From the NCBI RefSeq assembly GCF_000182565.1, contig NW_015971537.1, positions 248,001 through 312,000 of the forward strand: a DNA stretch of 64,000 nucleotides, in the 5' to 3' direction. The stretch is from Spizellomyces punctatus DAOM BR117 (lineage: Eukaryota; Chytridiomycota; Chytridiomycetes; Spizellomycetales; Spizellomycetaceae). The translations under genes were made by a program, and so were the position numbers. The first letter of the stretch is position 1, and each line of letters begins with the position of its first letter. The notes under the pieces were generated by a model. The model worked only from the letters and a program-made list of their open reading frames with translations. It had not been told where the DNA came from and searched no databases. Positions 37,301 to 47,841 of this stretch are shown here, piece after piece.

Positions 37301-38007
37301 GTTCACATCTCCAAAGAATTGCAAGCGAACCTGGACATTCAATTCACCCCTCGCTCCCCGCAGAGTATCAAATCTGCCCAAAAATGATCGTCAAGCGGCT
37401 TTCAAAGATATGCATTTTGGATAGGAATCCATTTCCCAGAACGCAAAACTCACATGGGTATCCAGCCTGAAATCTGCGCCATAGAATCCCACGTCAAAAG
37501 CGGATTCAAATCAATAAAAACTGTTCCAATCGAATCATTGTATGTGATTTGATCATAGTCCATGACTTTGAGTTCTAGGGGTTCGTTTTGAAGGTCTGCG
37601 TCGTTGCTGACTTCCTGACGATGGATGTTAGTAAAAGACGAAAGAATGGATCGTGTTTTGAAAACACAGAGAGAGACTGAGGAAAAAGAGTTGCACGTAC
37701 AAAACGGAAATCCTCGTTCCAGATGGGATTAAGACTTCGTCGGTAAATTTGCGTCCGGTATTCTTCGTAATCTGCAAACTTGACCTCGACAAATGCATCT
37801 ATACGGTGCGTTAACAAGGTTCATGAGGATTCAAAGAAACCCATGTTGGTACCTGTCAGCTCGGTTGCCCTGTCCATGACGGGGAGATTCCTCGCCGCAA
37901 CAATGCGGACTTTGAGTATACATGGCTATAACAAAAAGACGCATAATCATCATCAACAAACCAGAACGCATTATTCAAACAGTCACAAAAAGCCAAGAAC
38001 ATACCAT
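34351..38007 (-). CDS. C2CD5/CDP138 orthologue (C2 domain protein)
   Basis: In animals C2CD5 (CDP138) is a calcium-binding C2 protein needed for insulin-stimulated GLUT4 vesicle fusion; fungal function is unknown. The start codon at 38007-38005 stands alone before a phase 0 intron. The next exon gives PCILKVRIVAARNLPVMDRA, then AFVEVKFADYEEYRTQIYRR and SLNPIWNEDFRF, the C2 domain at residues 1-110. Downstream, RTPRTSNESRTRVMYRLSGQ and LRRQLGKKVLELNGNAVVGF, then MTLTLHNFPTGAILGIGGLI, match C2CD5 conserved blocks, as does FQLAYFKPCIVGGLNYDVQL. The last exon holds an acidic stretch and ends VESWRGRVGGLVSVLG. It is divergent from ATG8 (351 bp). Confidence 0.88.
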
Positions 38008-38228
38008 ATCGTAAAATAAAGCCCTTTCACACTCGCTTCATCAAAAGAAAATCGTCGTGAAATGATGACAATTTCCAATATCTTTTTACAAAGCGAATGA
38101 AATATTCCCACGCGTCTTGACTCAAACGCCTCAGTCGTCAATCACGCAAGCAGTGTTGATCACGCGCACTTTCTTTGGGCTTGTTGCTTTTGGGGGAGAG
38201 TTTTCCATCGCAGTTTTCATCTTTCTTC

Positions 38229-38292
38229 CAAAGCAAACGACAGCAGCAGCAGCAGCAGAAAGGAACAAACGAACGAACGACGACGACGACGA
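38229..38292. repeat. CAG and CGA/GAC trinucleotide microsatellites upstream of ATG8
   Basis: Six or so tandem CAG units near 38231-38248 are followed by an ACGA run and five GAC-type units near 38278-38292. They lie 70-130 bp upstream of the ATG8 start codon, probably in the promoter or 5' leader. They are not part of any plausible exon. Confidence 0.85.
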
Positions 38293-38358
38293 CAAGTTTC
38301 TATACAATTCTCCAATTACAGGTTTTCCCTTTGTGACACTCCCACTCTATTAAAAGCC

Positions 38359-38907
<549 letters not shown>

Positions 38908-41900
38908 TGGTCAAGTCAAATGCGTCCGCGTATGAAAGTTGCACCCCGTTTTTTTTTTTATGTAAATATCGGCAGTTGTGAGGGTTTGTTCTGGGTAGGA
39001 AAAAGCTGTTCTGGTACATGTTGAGCTCCTTGTTTTCTGTTTGTGCTATTCTTGTTGTCTTTTTTTTTTTTTTTTGTATTGCGACACACAAATGAGTGAG
39101 GTGGATAGGATATCTGCAAAAAACATGTAGTTGTTTATGTTCTATACTGCGTATCCTTTTTTGCTTTGGAACGAAGTGCAAGGTCTTGGTTTTTTGTGGA
39201 GAAACTCTGAACCCTCCGACTAGTCGTGGCATGACCTACTTTCTACTGGCGTGACTCTGTGCAGGTGACAGCCAAGTTGACAGCCTACGCTCCAAAGCAA
39301 ATGAACCTACAGGACTGTTCGAATAGACGATGGACTTTGACCATGAGTGTCCTCAACTATAAAGTTTGCAACATGCCAGTTTTCGTATGCTATCATTCAT
39401 CAAATCTGTGTTGCACTACTGCCAGGATATCTCCAACCCTCAATAATACGAGACGCTTTTCACTGTAGTAAACTAGACGGTATGGACAAAACGCTGGGGA
39501 CGTTGGCATGGGTTACTTTTGAAGCTTTCATATCAGAGCGTTGCGCATACATGCCATTGCCCAAATCATGATAAAAGGACATGCGCAAATGTTCATTTAC
39601 ACAAAAGGCCCATCCCAGTGAATACATGATTTCACATTGATGAAACACCACAGGATATTAATCGAGAACCTCCCAGGAAGGTTCACTCTCAAAGCAGTTT
39701 GCAGTAGAATATTGGTCAAGGAAAGTACGATATTCCTACGATTGTTTGACAATTTGTTCAGGCATTTGTCTCGCTTGTACATGTTATGGGTATTAGGCAT
39801 ACTGGGATCCAAGCATCATCAGTAGGTCATAAATACACAAGGTTGATGTCGATCATGAAAAGACGGTCTATCCAAACCAAGCTACAGATAGTAGAGGAAA
39901 CGTAAAGCTTGTGATCCTCTTGCATGGCTTGTAGATCCATGGACCTATGATAATTTAGATAAGAGTACAGTTTGATGAATGGTTTNNNNNNNNNNNNNNN
40001 NNNNNNNNNNNNNNNNNNNNNNNNNNNNNNNNNNNNNNNNNNNNNNNNNNNNNNNNNNNNNNNNNNNNNNNNNNNNNNNNNNNNNNNNNNNNNNNNNNNN
40101 NNNNNATTCGCATAGGAGTGCATTGAGTTCCCCACTGTCTTTCATCTGAAGCACCTAACTCCTGCGAGATAAAAGGAGCGAATTTGTTGTCCGCGGCAGT
40201 TGCAGTCTCGCAGCCAGGTGCCATGACCTACACTCGACACATTGCATGCAAAAGTGTGCAACCGTCTTTGTGATTGTACTGAATGCATAGTCTTGGATGA
40301 TCAGCGTCTACTCCTGCAGCTTCCATCTCCGTATTTTGTTTCCGTTGACTTGCGCCAACAACTTGCTGTCTACAGCAGGGGACAGCTATACTGCCTTATC
40401 CCTATACACACACAGCAGGTAATCACCACCGGGTAGCGCTTCTTGATGGTCGATTTCTGAACGTTTGGTTGAAAGGCTTGGCCCCAACCTGTAACGAACT
40501 GAGGAAAGGATACATTTTTAGTAGTAACAAATGAACCATGTCCCCCAAGTATTGCTAATCAGGTACGTATGGGGCGAGTAGTTCACGTTGGAAACCAAAG
40601 ACTTTTCACCTCCCGGGATGAACTCTATGATCCAGGACGTTATAACCATCCTCGCCTCGCCCGGATGTCTTGCTGAGGTGCAATGGCGGTTGCACCTCTA
40701 TTCCGATGGATGAGTGTCCACCCCCCTTCCAATGGGAGAGAGCAGTCGGTCAGAGGCCATCTCCTCCAATTATTAGATGCATTCTAGGATTTAGCACATT
40801 ATTTCAACTACTAGCTGCAATCCAGCCCATCATCCGGCAAGTACTTTTTCCGGTAAGCTGAGCGATTGTAACTACTGGTGGTACTTCCGAAAACCTTTGC
40901 TTAAAGGCCCCGCCTACGGATACCATGCTCAAAATGTTATTCCTTATTGATGAATCCCCATCCACAGCTTCAAGATGTGAGCTTTGTCATGGAAATGTTC
41001 CATCATATCGAAGATTGACAAAGGCTTCTACCGAAGAGCTTCGTTATTTGCAGTATGCTGAACATGGCTTTCCACCACTGTAGTTGTGCATCGTGGCTTC
41101 TAAGCTTTTGAGGGTAGACTGCTGATAACTGCTGATACAGGTTGAGAGAGCCCAAGGAATGCAACTGAATATTTAACCAGCTTTTCAGTTATCATGGTGT
41201 ATCAACGCTTGTTATGCCTGAGGTGCAGAATTTGCCAAGCGAAGCGTAATGGTAAGTAGAACGACCACACAAGAGGCCGGGCGAACGTGGTCTCAATACA
41301 GGACAACGGGGGGACAGTAGGGAAGAGGTGGAATCCAAGACCACACGCCAACAAGTTGCTCGGTCGATGCCCAAAAAAACGAGACCAACTCTATACGGAC
41401 TCAAGAGCTCTCATTCCTCTTCTTGGTTTTCTCCATGGTCCCATCATCCCCCAGTGCGGTGACAATAATATACACATCACTTTGCACACTACAAGTAACA
41501 CATTTCAATCACCGTATCGTTTACACGCCCGATGTTACGGATATGCATGATATGCCTCTCACGTATTGCTCCGCACCCAGCAAGATACACTTTGAGTCTC
41601 TTGAAGCGTTCACTTTAAATATAATACATGTAGAGAGCACAAATGGTTTTCAGTTCGTGGCCCTTCACCGTACGCTATCCTGCCTCAACTAGAGTCGTTG
41701 GGATCCCATCAAATACATGATGCAAACGACGGAATAGAACTCTTTTCCACAGCAAACCTTCCTTCTACCTCCCCCCATCTACACTACTCTACATTGCTTT
41801 ACAAATATCTTCTGCTGCTGGTCCGCCAGGCAGCAACCTTCAACCTTGAAGGTCCCAAAAGAAACCAAACAAGCCATCCCTATAACCACACTAATGTGAC

Positions 41901-41970
41901 TCCAACCGTCCAAGACGTCGTTTGCGATCGTCGTCCTGCTGGCCATTTGCTTCTTGTTGACCAAAAGATC
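38908..41970. other. Gene-poor stretch of about 3 kb including an assembly gap
   Basis: No open frame over about 90 codons resembles a known protein. Composition is mixed, with long T runs near 38949 and 39061. I looked for tRNA, 5S rRNA, snRNA, transposon termini and reverse-transcriptase or transposase motifs and saw none, but short or degenerate elements could be missed by eye. The gap at 39986-40105 hides an unknown amount of sequence. Confidence 0.6.
39986..40105. other. Assembly gap (120 N)
   Basis: A run of 120 N. Unlike the XPG gap, its flanks are not duplicates of each other as far as I can see. The length differs from the 100-N placeholder, so it may be an estimated size. Confidence 0.97.
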
Positions 41971-43092
41971 ATGACGATATACTCGGCAGCACCGGGAAAT
42001 GTAACGCCGCTCAAGTCACCCATCCCATCAATGCACTGGTCTCGCGTCCCAATGCGAGGGACACACATTCCCCCTCCTCTCCGCGCCCACACAACTACAG
42101 CCCTCCATTCCAAACTCTACGTATTCGGTGGGTGCGACGCCAAATCATGTTTCAACCAGCTCTGGGTATTCGATACGGAATCCTTATGGTGGACCCGGCC
42201 AGTGGTGAGGGGGTCTGTTCCGCGTACCGTGCGAGCGCATGCGGCATGTGTCATAGCGGACCGGTATATCGTTTATTTTGGCGGTGGGGACGGCCCGGTG
42301 TATTATGATGGAGTGTATGTGTTGGATACGGTTGAGATGGCTTGGCATACGCCGAGGGTCAGTGGGGTGGCGCCTTCTGCGAGGCGGGCGCATACAATGT
42401 GGGTTTGGGAGGGGGATGTATATGTGTATGCGGGTGGGGATGGTGTGAGGGCTTTGAATGATGTGTTTGTATTGAGGATGGGCAAGAGTGGGTTTGGGGA
42501 TTCAAAGCGGGGGGATCCGAGAGGTTTGAATGATGCGGGGCCAGATGCGAGACATGGGGAGACTCTAGAAGACAGTCTTGTTGTTGAATGGCAAGTGGTG
42601 GAAACGCGGGGACCTGTCCCATCTCATCGGGGTTACCACACCTCGACACGCATCGGCCACACACCTCATGTCCTCGTGTACGGCGGGTCAGACGGCCACG
42701 AATGTTTTTCCGACGTGTCCCTCCTCGACATGCAAACCCTCACCTGGAAATCCATCTCCCTCGACCGAGCCTTCCCGCGCCTCTCCCACACTGCGACCCA
42801 AGTGGGATCCTACCTCTTTGTTCTAGGCGGACACGACGGAACACGATACGGCAACGAAGCACTATTGTTGAATCTTGTGACCATGAATTGGGAGACGAGG
42901 AATGTGTGTGGGAGTGGGCCTGAAGGAAGGGGGTATCATTCTGCATGTTTGGTGGATTCGCGGGTATGGGTGTTTGGAGGGTATGATGGGACGAGAGTGT
43001 ATGGGGATATGTGGGTGCTCGAGTTGAGTGCGAGTGCGTATTTGCCTCAGATTACTGCTTTTGAGGTGGGATGTGGAGATGACGTCCTGTGA
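41971..43092 (+). CDS. Kelch-repeat beta-propeller protein
   Basis: A single open frame of 373 residues from ATG 41971. Upstream in-frame codons back to 41698 contain no ATG. Six kelch blades are visible, each with a double Gly and spaced aromatic residues: LYVFGGCDAKSCFNQLWVFD, YIVYFGGGDGPVYYDGVYVL, VYVYAGGDGVRALNDVFVLR, HVLVYGGSDGHECFSDVSLL, LFVLGGHDGTRYGNEALLL and RVWVFGGYDGTRVYGDMWVL. The propeller fills nearly the whole protein with no BTB, F-box or transmembrane part, so it is of the Tea1/KLHDC class in architecture only. Partners and role are unknown. The gene lies in tandem 408 bp upstream of the helicase gene and seems intron-free, unusual in this window. Confidence 0.87.
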   Translation: MTIYSAAPGNVTPLKSPIPSMHWSRVPMRGTHIPPPLRAHTTTALHSKLYVFGGCDAKSCFNQLWVFDTESLWWTRPVVRGSVPRTVRAHAACVIADRYIVYFGGGDGPVYYDGVYVLDTVEMAWHTPRVSGVAPSARRAHTMWVWEGDVYVYAGGDGVRALNDVFVLRMGKSGFGDSKRGDPRGLNDAGPDARHGETLEDSLVVEWQVVETRGPVPSHRGYHTSTRIGHTPHVLVYGGSDGHECFSDVSLLDMQTLTWKSISLDRAFPRLSHTATQVGSYLFVLGGHDGTRYGNEALLLNLVTMNWETRNVCGSGPEGRGYHSACLVDSRVWVFGGYDGTRVYGDMWVLELSASAYLPQITAFEVGCGDDVL

Positions 43093-43500
43093 TGTGCAGT
43101 GTGCAATGACGTCCGGTGAGGTGTGGTATCCACATACATGCAGAACATGTGCACAGGCACAAAATGCGCACACAAGTGTAAGTGATTGGGATGTATCTAT
43201 AGAATAGAGAATGGTTTCCTCGAGTTCACAGTCGGCAAGGGATTCATCCTCCCTGATAGCACAACTTCCCTTCCTTCTTTCTCCATATACAATAAAGGAT
43301 CAGACACATCTCTAGGACGAATGTCTAATCTTGTAGTTGCGTTCATGGAGGAGGTGTGCAAAGGCAACGGAATAGCAAGTCATTGGCAGTGGAAAGAAAA
43401 GTCGGAGATGCAAAGAGTCCAAGCCCCATTAGATGACTGTGCCACACACAAATGCTCGCTTGCTGCAAGTTGCTCTTGCTTTGTTTCCATCCAGACGATC
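43093..43500. other. Intergenic stretch between the kelch and HELLS genes
   Basis: About 400 bp, open in one frame (43186 onward) into the first proposed HELLS exon. An earlier start or further 5' exon of the helicase could lie here, for example at the ATG near 43409. Nothing else recognised. Confidence 0.4.
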
Positions 43501-46500
43501 ATGTTGGGAGGCTCGCAGGTATTTTTATTCGTCATTACACTACATGACACACCTTTTCACATTTGCTTTGTTACGTTCAGGATGCCCCTGCGCACTCTCA
43601 TCAACGCGCACAAAACGAACGCTTACGCCTATTACTCGCCCGCGCAAGCATCTACTCTTCTTTCCTCGCAGACAACCTCGCACAACGACAACTCTCATGT
43701 GCCCAGGGCAACCGCATGTCCCTCTCTACATCTTCAGAGAATGTCGTAGCAGAATTCTCTGACCCTGACCCAGAACCTCCTGCCCGCGTCACACGGCGAA
43801 AGGGTGCCAGACCAAAGAGGCATCCACGCGTTCAACCAGATCGACCCGACAAGGTGCAAGAGGATCGCGTGCATGAGGTGCTCAGTGAGGGGCGGACAAA
43901 GAGACAACCGAGTCTTGTCACGGGTGGTGAAATGAGAGAGTATCAGTTGGTGGGCATGGAATGGTTGATTAGTTTGTATGAGAATGGGTTGAGTGGGATC
44001 CTTGCCGATGAAATGGGTTTGGGAAAGGTATGTTGCCGATCCACGCCAAAGGGTGGGATTTTTACAAAAGAAAGAGGAGTGGATTGCCATTCACGTCGAG
44101 CATTTGGGAGCCAATGTGGTGATAACCAACGAGGTGTGATACCGTACTTTTTTATTAAGAAAAGAGATGGGCCGGGGATCCGCGCGTTAGCCTGGCGATC
44201 GCCAATGGTGAAAGGATGACTATAGACTTTTTTAGCGATCAAGCATCTCCTTGACGTCCAGCATGGATCACAGTGCTGATTAGAATTACAGAGGAATGCC
44301 GAGCTAGGGATCCGAAGCGATCATGTATGATTGAATGCAAACGCTCAACGTGACCTTATGCAAACAGAGAGGGATGGCGCCGTTTCGAGGGTTATGCCGA
44401 TCGGGATCTAAAGTAATGGCTTTCGCCTGCATTATCGTTTGATCATTCCTCTCTTAGTGTCTCCCTCGACTCGGCAGCACGCCCTCTCAATTCACTTATC
44501 CCCACTCTAACGTACATATCCCCCCGACACATACAGACCCTTCAATGTATAGCGTTCCTCGCCCACCTCTACGAAGTCGGCACAAAGGGCCCCTTCCTCA
44601 TTGTCGCCCCTCTCTCCACCATCACCAACTGGGTCGCAGAGTTTAAGCATTGGGCGCCTAGTATTCCCGTCGTGTTGTATCATGGGGATAAAGTCGAGAG
44701 AGGGTGGTTGAGGAAGAACAAATTTGGGGTTGGGGTTGTTGTTACGACTTTTGAGGTTGTTTTGAGGGATCGAACATGGCTTCAGGTGGGTTATTTTTTT
44801 GAACACTGCTGTGAGCGGTGGGTGGGCCGGTGGGGAATCGTCGCGAGGGGAAAAATAAAGAAACGCTTGAAAAAAGCATCAAACGGAAATGAGCATGGGC
44901 CGGTGGGTGAGGAACAGAGTGCTCTTGCGGTAGAGGGGCATTGGGAGAAAGCAGTACCGCGTATCTGCACGATTGTGGTATTGTGTGCGCATACAATAGT
45001 GCTGAGTGGGGAGTGCACTATACCCGTCTTGCGACACAGTCTAATACTCACATGTTGATTAGAACTACACGTGGACATACATTATCATTGACGAAGGACA
45101 CCGACTCAAAAACCTAGACTGCAAACTCATTCGGGAATTGAAGCGGTATCCGGCTGCCAATCGGTTACTACTCACTGGAACACCGTTACAGGTAAACTTG
45201 TCCGCGTACCATTGTGCAAAAGAAGAAGTGTACAAACAACGCAGCCATCTGGTTTTTTCCTAGAACAATTTAGAGGAACTTTGGTCCCTACTTAATTTCG
45301 TCATGCCTGAAGTCTTTCATGATCGGTCATTGTTTACGTCCCTATTTTCCACCCCTACCGACACACCCGACACACCCAACAAAGACACACCCGACACGGA
45401 CACACCCACAGAGAATACAACCGACACAACAAGCCTCCCAACCCTCCACGCCATCCTAAAACCCTTTTTGCTCCGTCGCATCAAATCCGAAGTTGACCTC
45501 TCCATCCCACCTAAACGCGAGTGGATCATTTACTGCCCGTTAACGACCATGCAAAAAGAATTGTATGATGCGGTTCGGGAGGGGAGGTTACGTGAAAAGG
45601 TTGTGGAGCTGTTGATGGGGCGTGATGATCTTGGTATGTACTGGTGTTGCTTGTTTGTTTTATGCGGCGTGATGGGACTCGAAAATTTGAATGTGTTTTT
45701 CTTGTGTTTGTATAGATGAGAAAGACTTTGTGGATTTGTCAGATGATGTGGATCAGGATGTCGTTTTAGCGGCGGACCTTGATTTTGAGCAGACTGATGG
45801 TACGTGTCCGCGGTTTGTGTGGATTTGTGTGCATGCGTTTTTTTTAATGTGATCGTGTAGGTGTACGGCGGGTAGTGAAACGGTTTCGAGAAGAAGATGA
45901 GGATGCGGATATCGAAAAAGCGCATGCCGTTCGTGTGTATTTCTATTGTGGTTTCTTTTTTTTTGAGTATGCTGATGATGGATATGGTTCTAGAGGTTAC
46001 AGTCAAGTCCCAAAAGCTCCAAAGCCCCATCATGCAATTCCGTAAAGTATGTAACCACCCCTTCCTATTCTTTGGTCACCAAGACGAGACTCCAGTTCCC
46101 ACCAGCACCAGCACCTACCTCCCCTTCGACCCAACCCACTCCACTCAGCCCCTCATTACCCTCTCTGGTAAATTCCTCACCCTCGACCGCCTCCTCCCTC
46201 ACCTCCTCCCCACCCACAAAATCCTCCTCTTTTCCCAAATGACACGCACACTTTCCCTCCTCTCGACATACCTCTCACTCCGTCATATCCCCCATTGCAG
46301 GCTAGACGGCTCCACACCTCTCGAAGTCCGTCAAACTGAAATCCACCGTTTCACCCATACAGATACCCCAATCTTTTTATTATCGACGCGCGCGGGAGGG
46401 TTAGGACTCAACCTCACTGCAGCGGATACAGTCATCTTGTTTGATTCCGACTGGAACCCGCAATGTGACCTTCAAGCCATGGACCGTGTCCACCGGATTG

Positions 46501-46894
46501 GACAAACGAAACATGTGTTGGTTTTACGGTTTATTTGTAAAGGAACCGTTGAGGAACGGGTTGTTGAGTGTGCCAATCGTAAAAGGAAATTGGAACGGGT
46601 GGTTGTTCATGAACGTATGTTATGTTTGTGCTTTTGTGTTTTTCAGACGCTTTGTATAACCTTTATTATTTTGTAGGGCTGTTCAAGGGCACACATCAAG
46701 ATTTTGTGTCGAATACGAGTGTACCGGATTCAGAGGTGTTGGGGATTTTAAGGGAGCGGGTTGTGGTTGATGCTGTTGGGGAGGGCTTGGTGACGGACGA
46801 GGAGGTTCAGAGGGTTTTGTGTCGGGATTTCAGTCAGAAAGCAACGTCCAGTGGGGATGGAGGGCATGATGGGGGGAGGGTGAGGATGGTCTAA
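43501..46894 (+). CDS. HELLS: SNF2-family chromatin remodeller of the LSH/HELLS (DDM1, Irc5) group
   Basis: ATP-dependent remodeller linked to DNA methylation in animals and plants and to cohesin and repair in yeast (Irc5). The helicase core begins in exon 2 (43581-44027): [20 protein letters not shown] and [10 protein letters not shown] (motif I). Exon 3 (from 44537) gives [13 protein letters not shown] and [20 protein letters not shown]. Motif II is DEGH ([20 protein letters not shown]), the variant I associate with LSH, followed by [20 protein letters not shown]. The second lobe has [67 protein letters not shown] and [20 protein letters not shown] Thr/Asp/Pro repeat (about 45345-45435) is inserted between lobes. 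The start and first exon are tentative. The first firm intron is 509 nt. Confidence 0.9.
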
Positions 46895-47121
46895 GTGTTT
46901 TTTCTTGGTGGTATTGTTTTTATGTACTTTGCTTATTGGTGTATCGGTCACTTTTGCTGTTGCTCTTTTGGCGTACTTGTAAAACAAAATGAATGTGCAA
47001 GTCTAAACAGTTTTATTCGTACTCGTTTCTATCAAACATCTATGTGCTGTGCTAGTGACGTTGCGCATAGTGTGGCCGTCTTCTAAAAAACTCTACAGCG
47101 TTCCCAGCGGGCGCACCACTC

Positions 47122-47607
47122 TCACCACCCACCTTGCTCACGCACAACTCGCACGACCTCTTCCAACCCTACCCGATCCTCCTCAGTAAATCCCCCAACA
47201 TCCCTACAATCCACATCCAAAACCCCCACCAAAACCCCGTCAACAACAACCGGGACAACAATCTCACTCTGACTGGCGGAATCACATGCAATATGTCCCG
47301 GAAATGCATGCACGTCGGGAACAACCACTGTTGCCTTTTCTCTCGCCGCTTTACCGCACACACCCTTTGAGAATGGGATTAACGTACATGCGACTTGCCC
47401 GTGAAAAGGGCCTAGGTAGAGTGTATCGGGTTTTGCGGCCTTGTGTGTGCCCGTCAGATAAAAACCGACCCAGTTGATGTTGCGGGTGGGAGGGTAGGCA
47501 TGGTAGAGGAGAGCAGCGGTGTTGGCGAGGTTGGAGGTAATGGGGAGGGAAGGGTCGAGGAGGGAGACGAGTTGGGTAACGAGGTTTGTGTAGAATGGAG
47601 TGGTCAT
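47122..47607 (-). CDS. Free methionine-(R)-sulfoxide reductase (GAF domain, fRMsr)
   Basis: Reduces free Met-R-sulfoxide, protecting against oxidative damage; cytosolic. A single exon from ATG 47607 gives 161 residues, matching the family length. The GAF fold is recognisable in NINWVGFYLTGTHKAAKPDT. The three catalytic and resolving Cys are present in LGPFHGQVACTLIPFSKGVC and the later HIACDSASQSEIVVPVVVDG. VLVGVLDVDCRDVGGFTEED closes the domain. A TTG-initiated extension exists upstream but has no ATG. Its 5' end is 234 bp from the divergent INTS5-like gene. Confidence 0.95.
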   Translation of the reverse strand: MTTPFYTNLVTQLVSLLDPSLPITSNLANTAALLYHAYPPTRNINWVGFYLTGTHKAAKPDTLYLGPFHGQVACTLIPFSKGVCGKAAREKATVVVPDVHAFPGHIACDSASQSEIVVPVVVDGVLVGVLDVDCRDVGGFTEEDRVGLEEVVRVVREQGGW

Positions 47608-47841
47608 GATGAAAAAGTTACGGACGTTGTTACTGGTAGGCGAAAACAAGTCTCTGGTCAACTCTGTAAATGACAATTGCTTGACGAAGAGGATTGGGGG
47701 AAAGCAACGTTGGAAAGAAAATGTTTGAAATGAGGAATCTTGAGCTTTTTATAAACTGTTTGCGTGCGGTGGGCAACAAATCGCGCGAGATCTTGACTGG
47801 ACTCGGTAGATCACATTTTGGGCCATCAACCATCTTGCACC

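Noticed and set aside
38229..38292. CAG/GAC repeats as a CRISPR-like or satellite array
   Set aside because: They are simple trinucleotide microsatellites without spacers.
41698..41970. N-terminal extension of the kelch protein
   Set aside because: The extension has no ATG and reads as non-conserved sequence before the first blade.
42578..43173. Several open frames overlapping the kelch gene on both strands
   Set aside because: They are shadows of GC-biased codons in the kelch frame, which has six recognisable blades.
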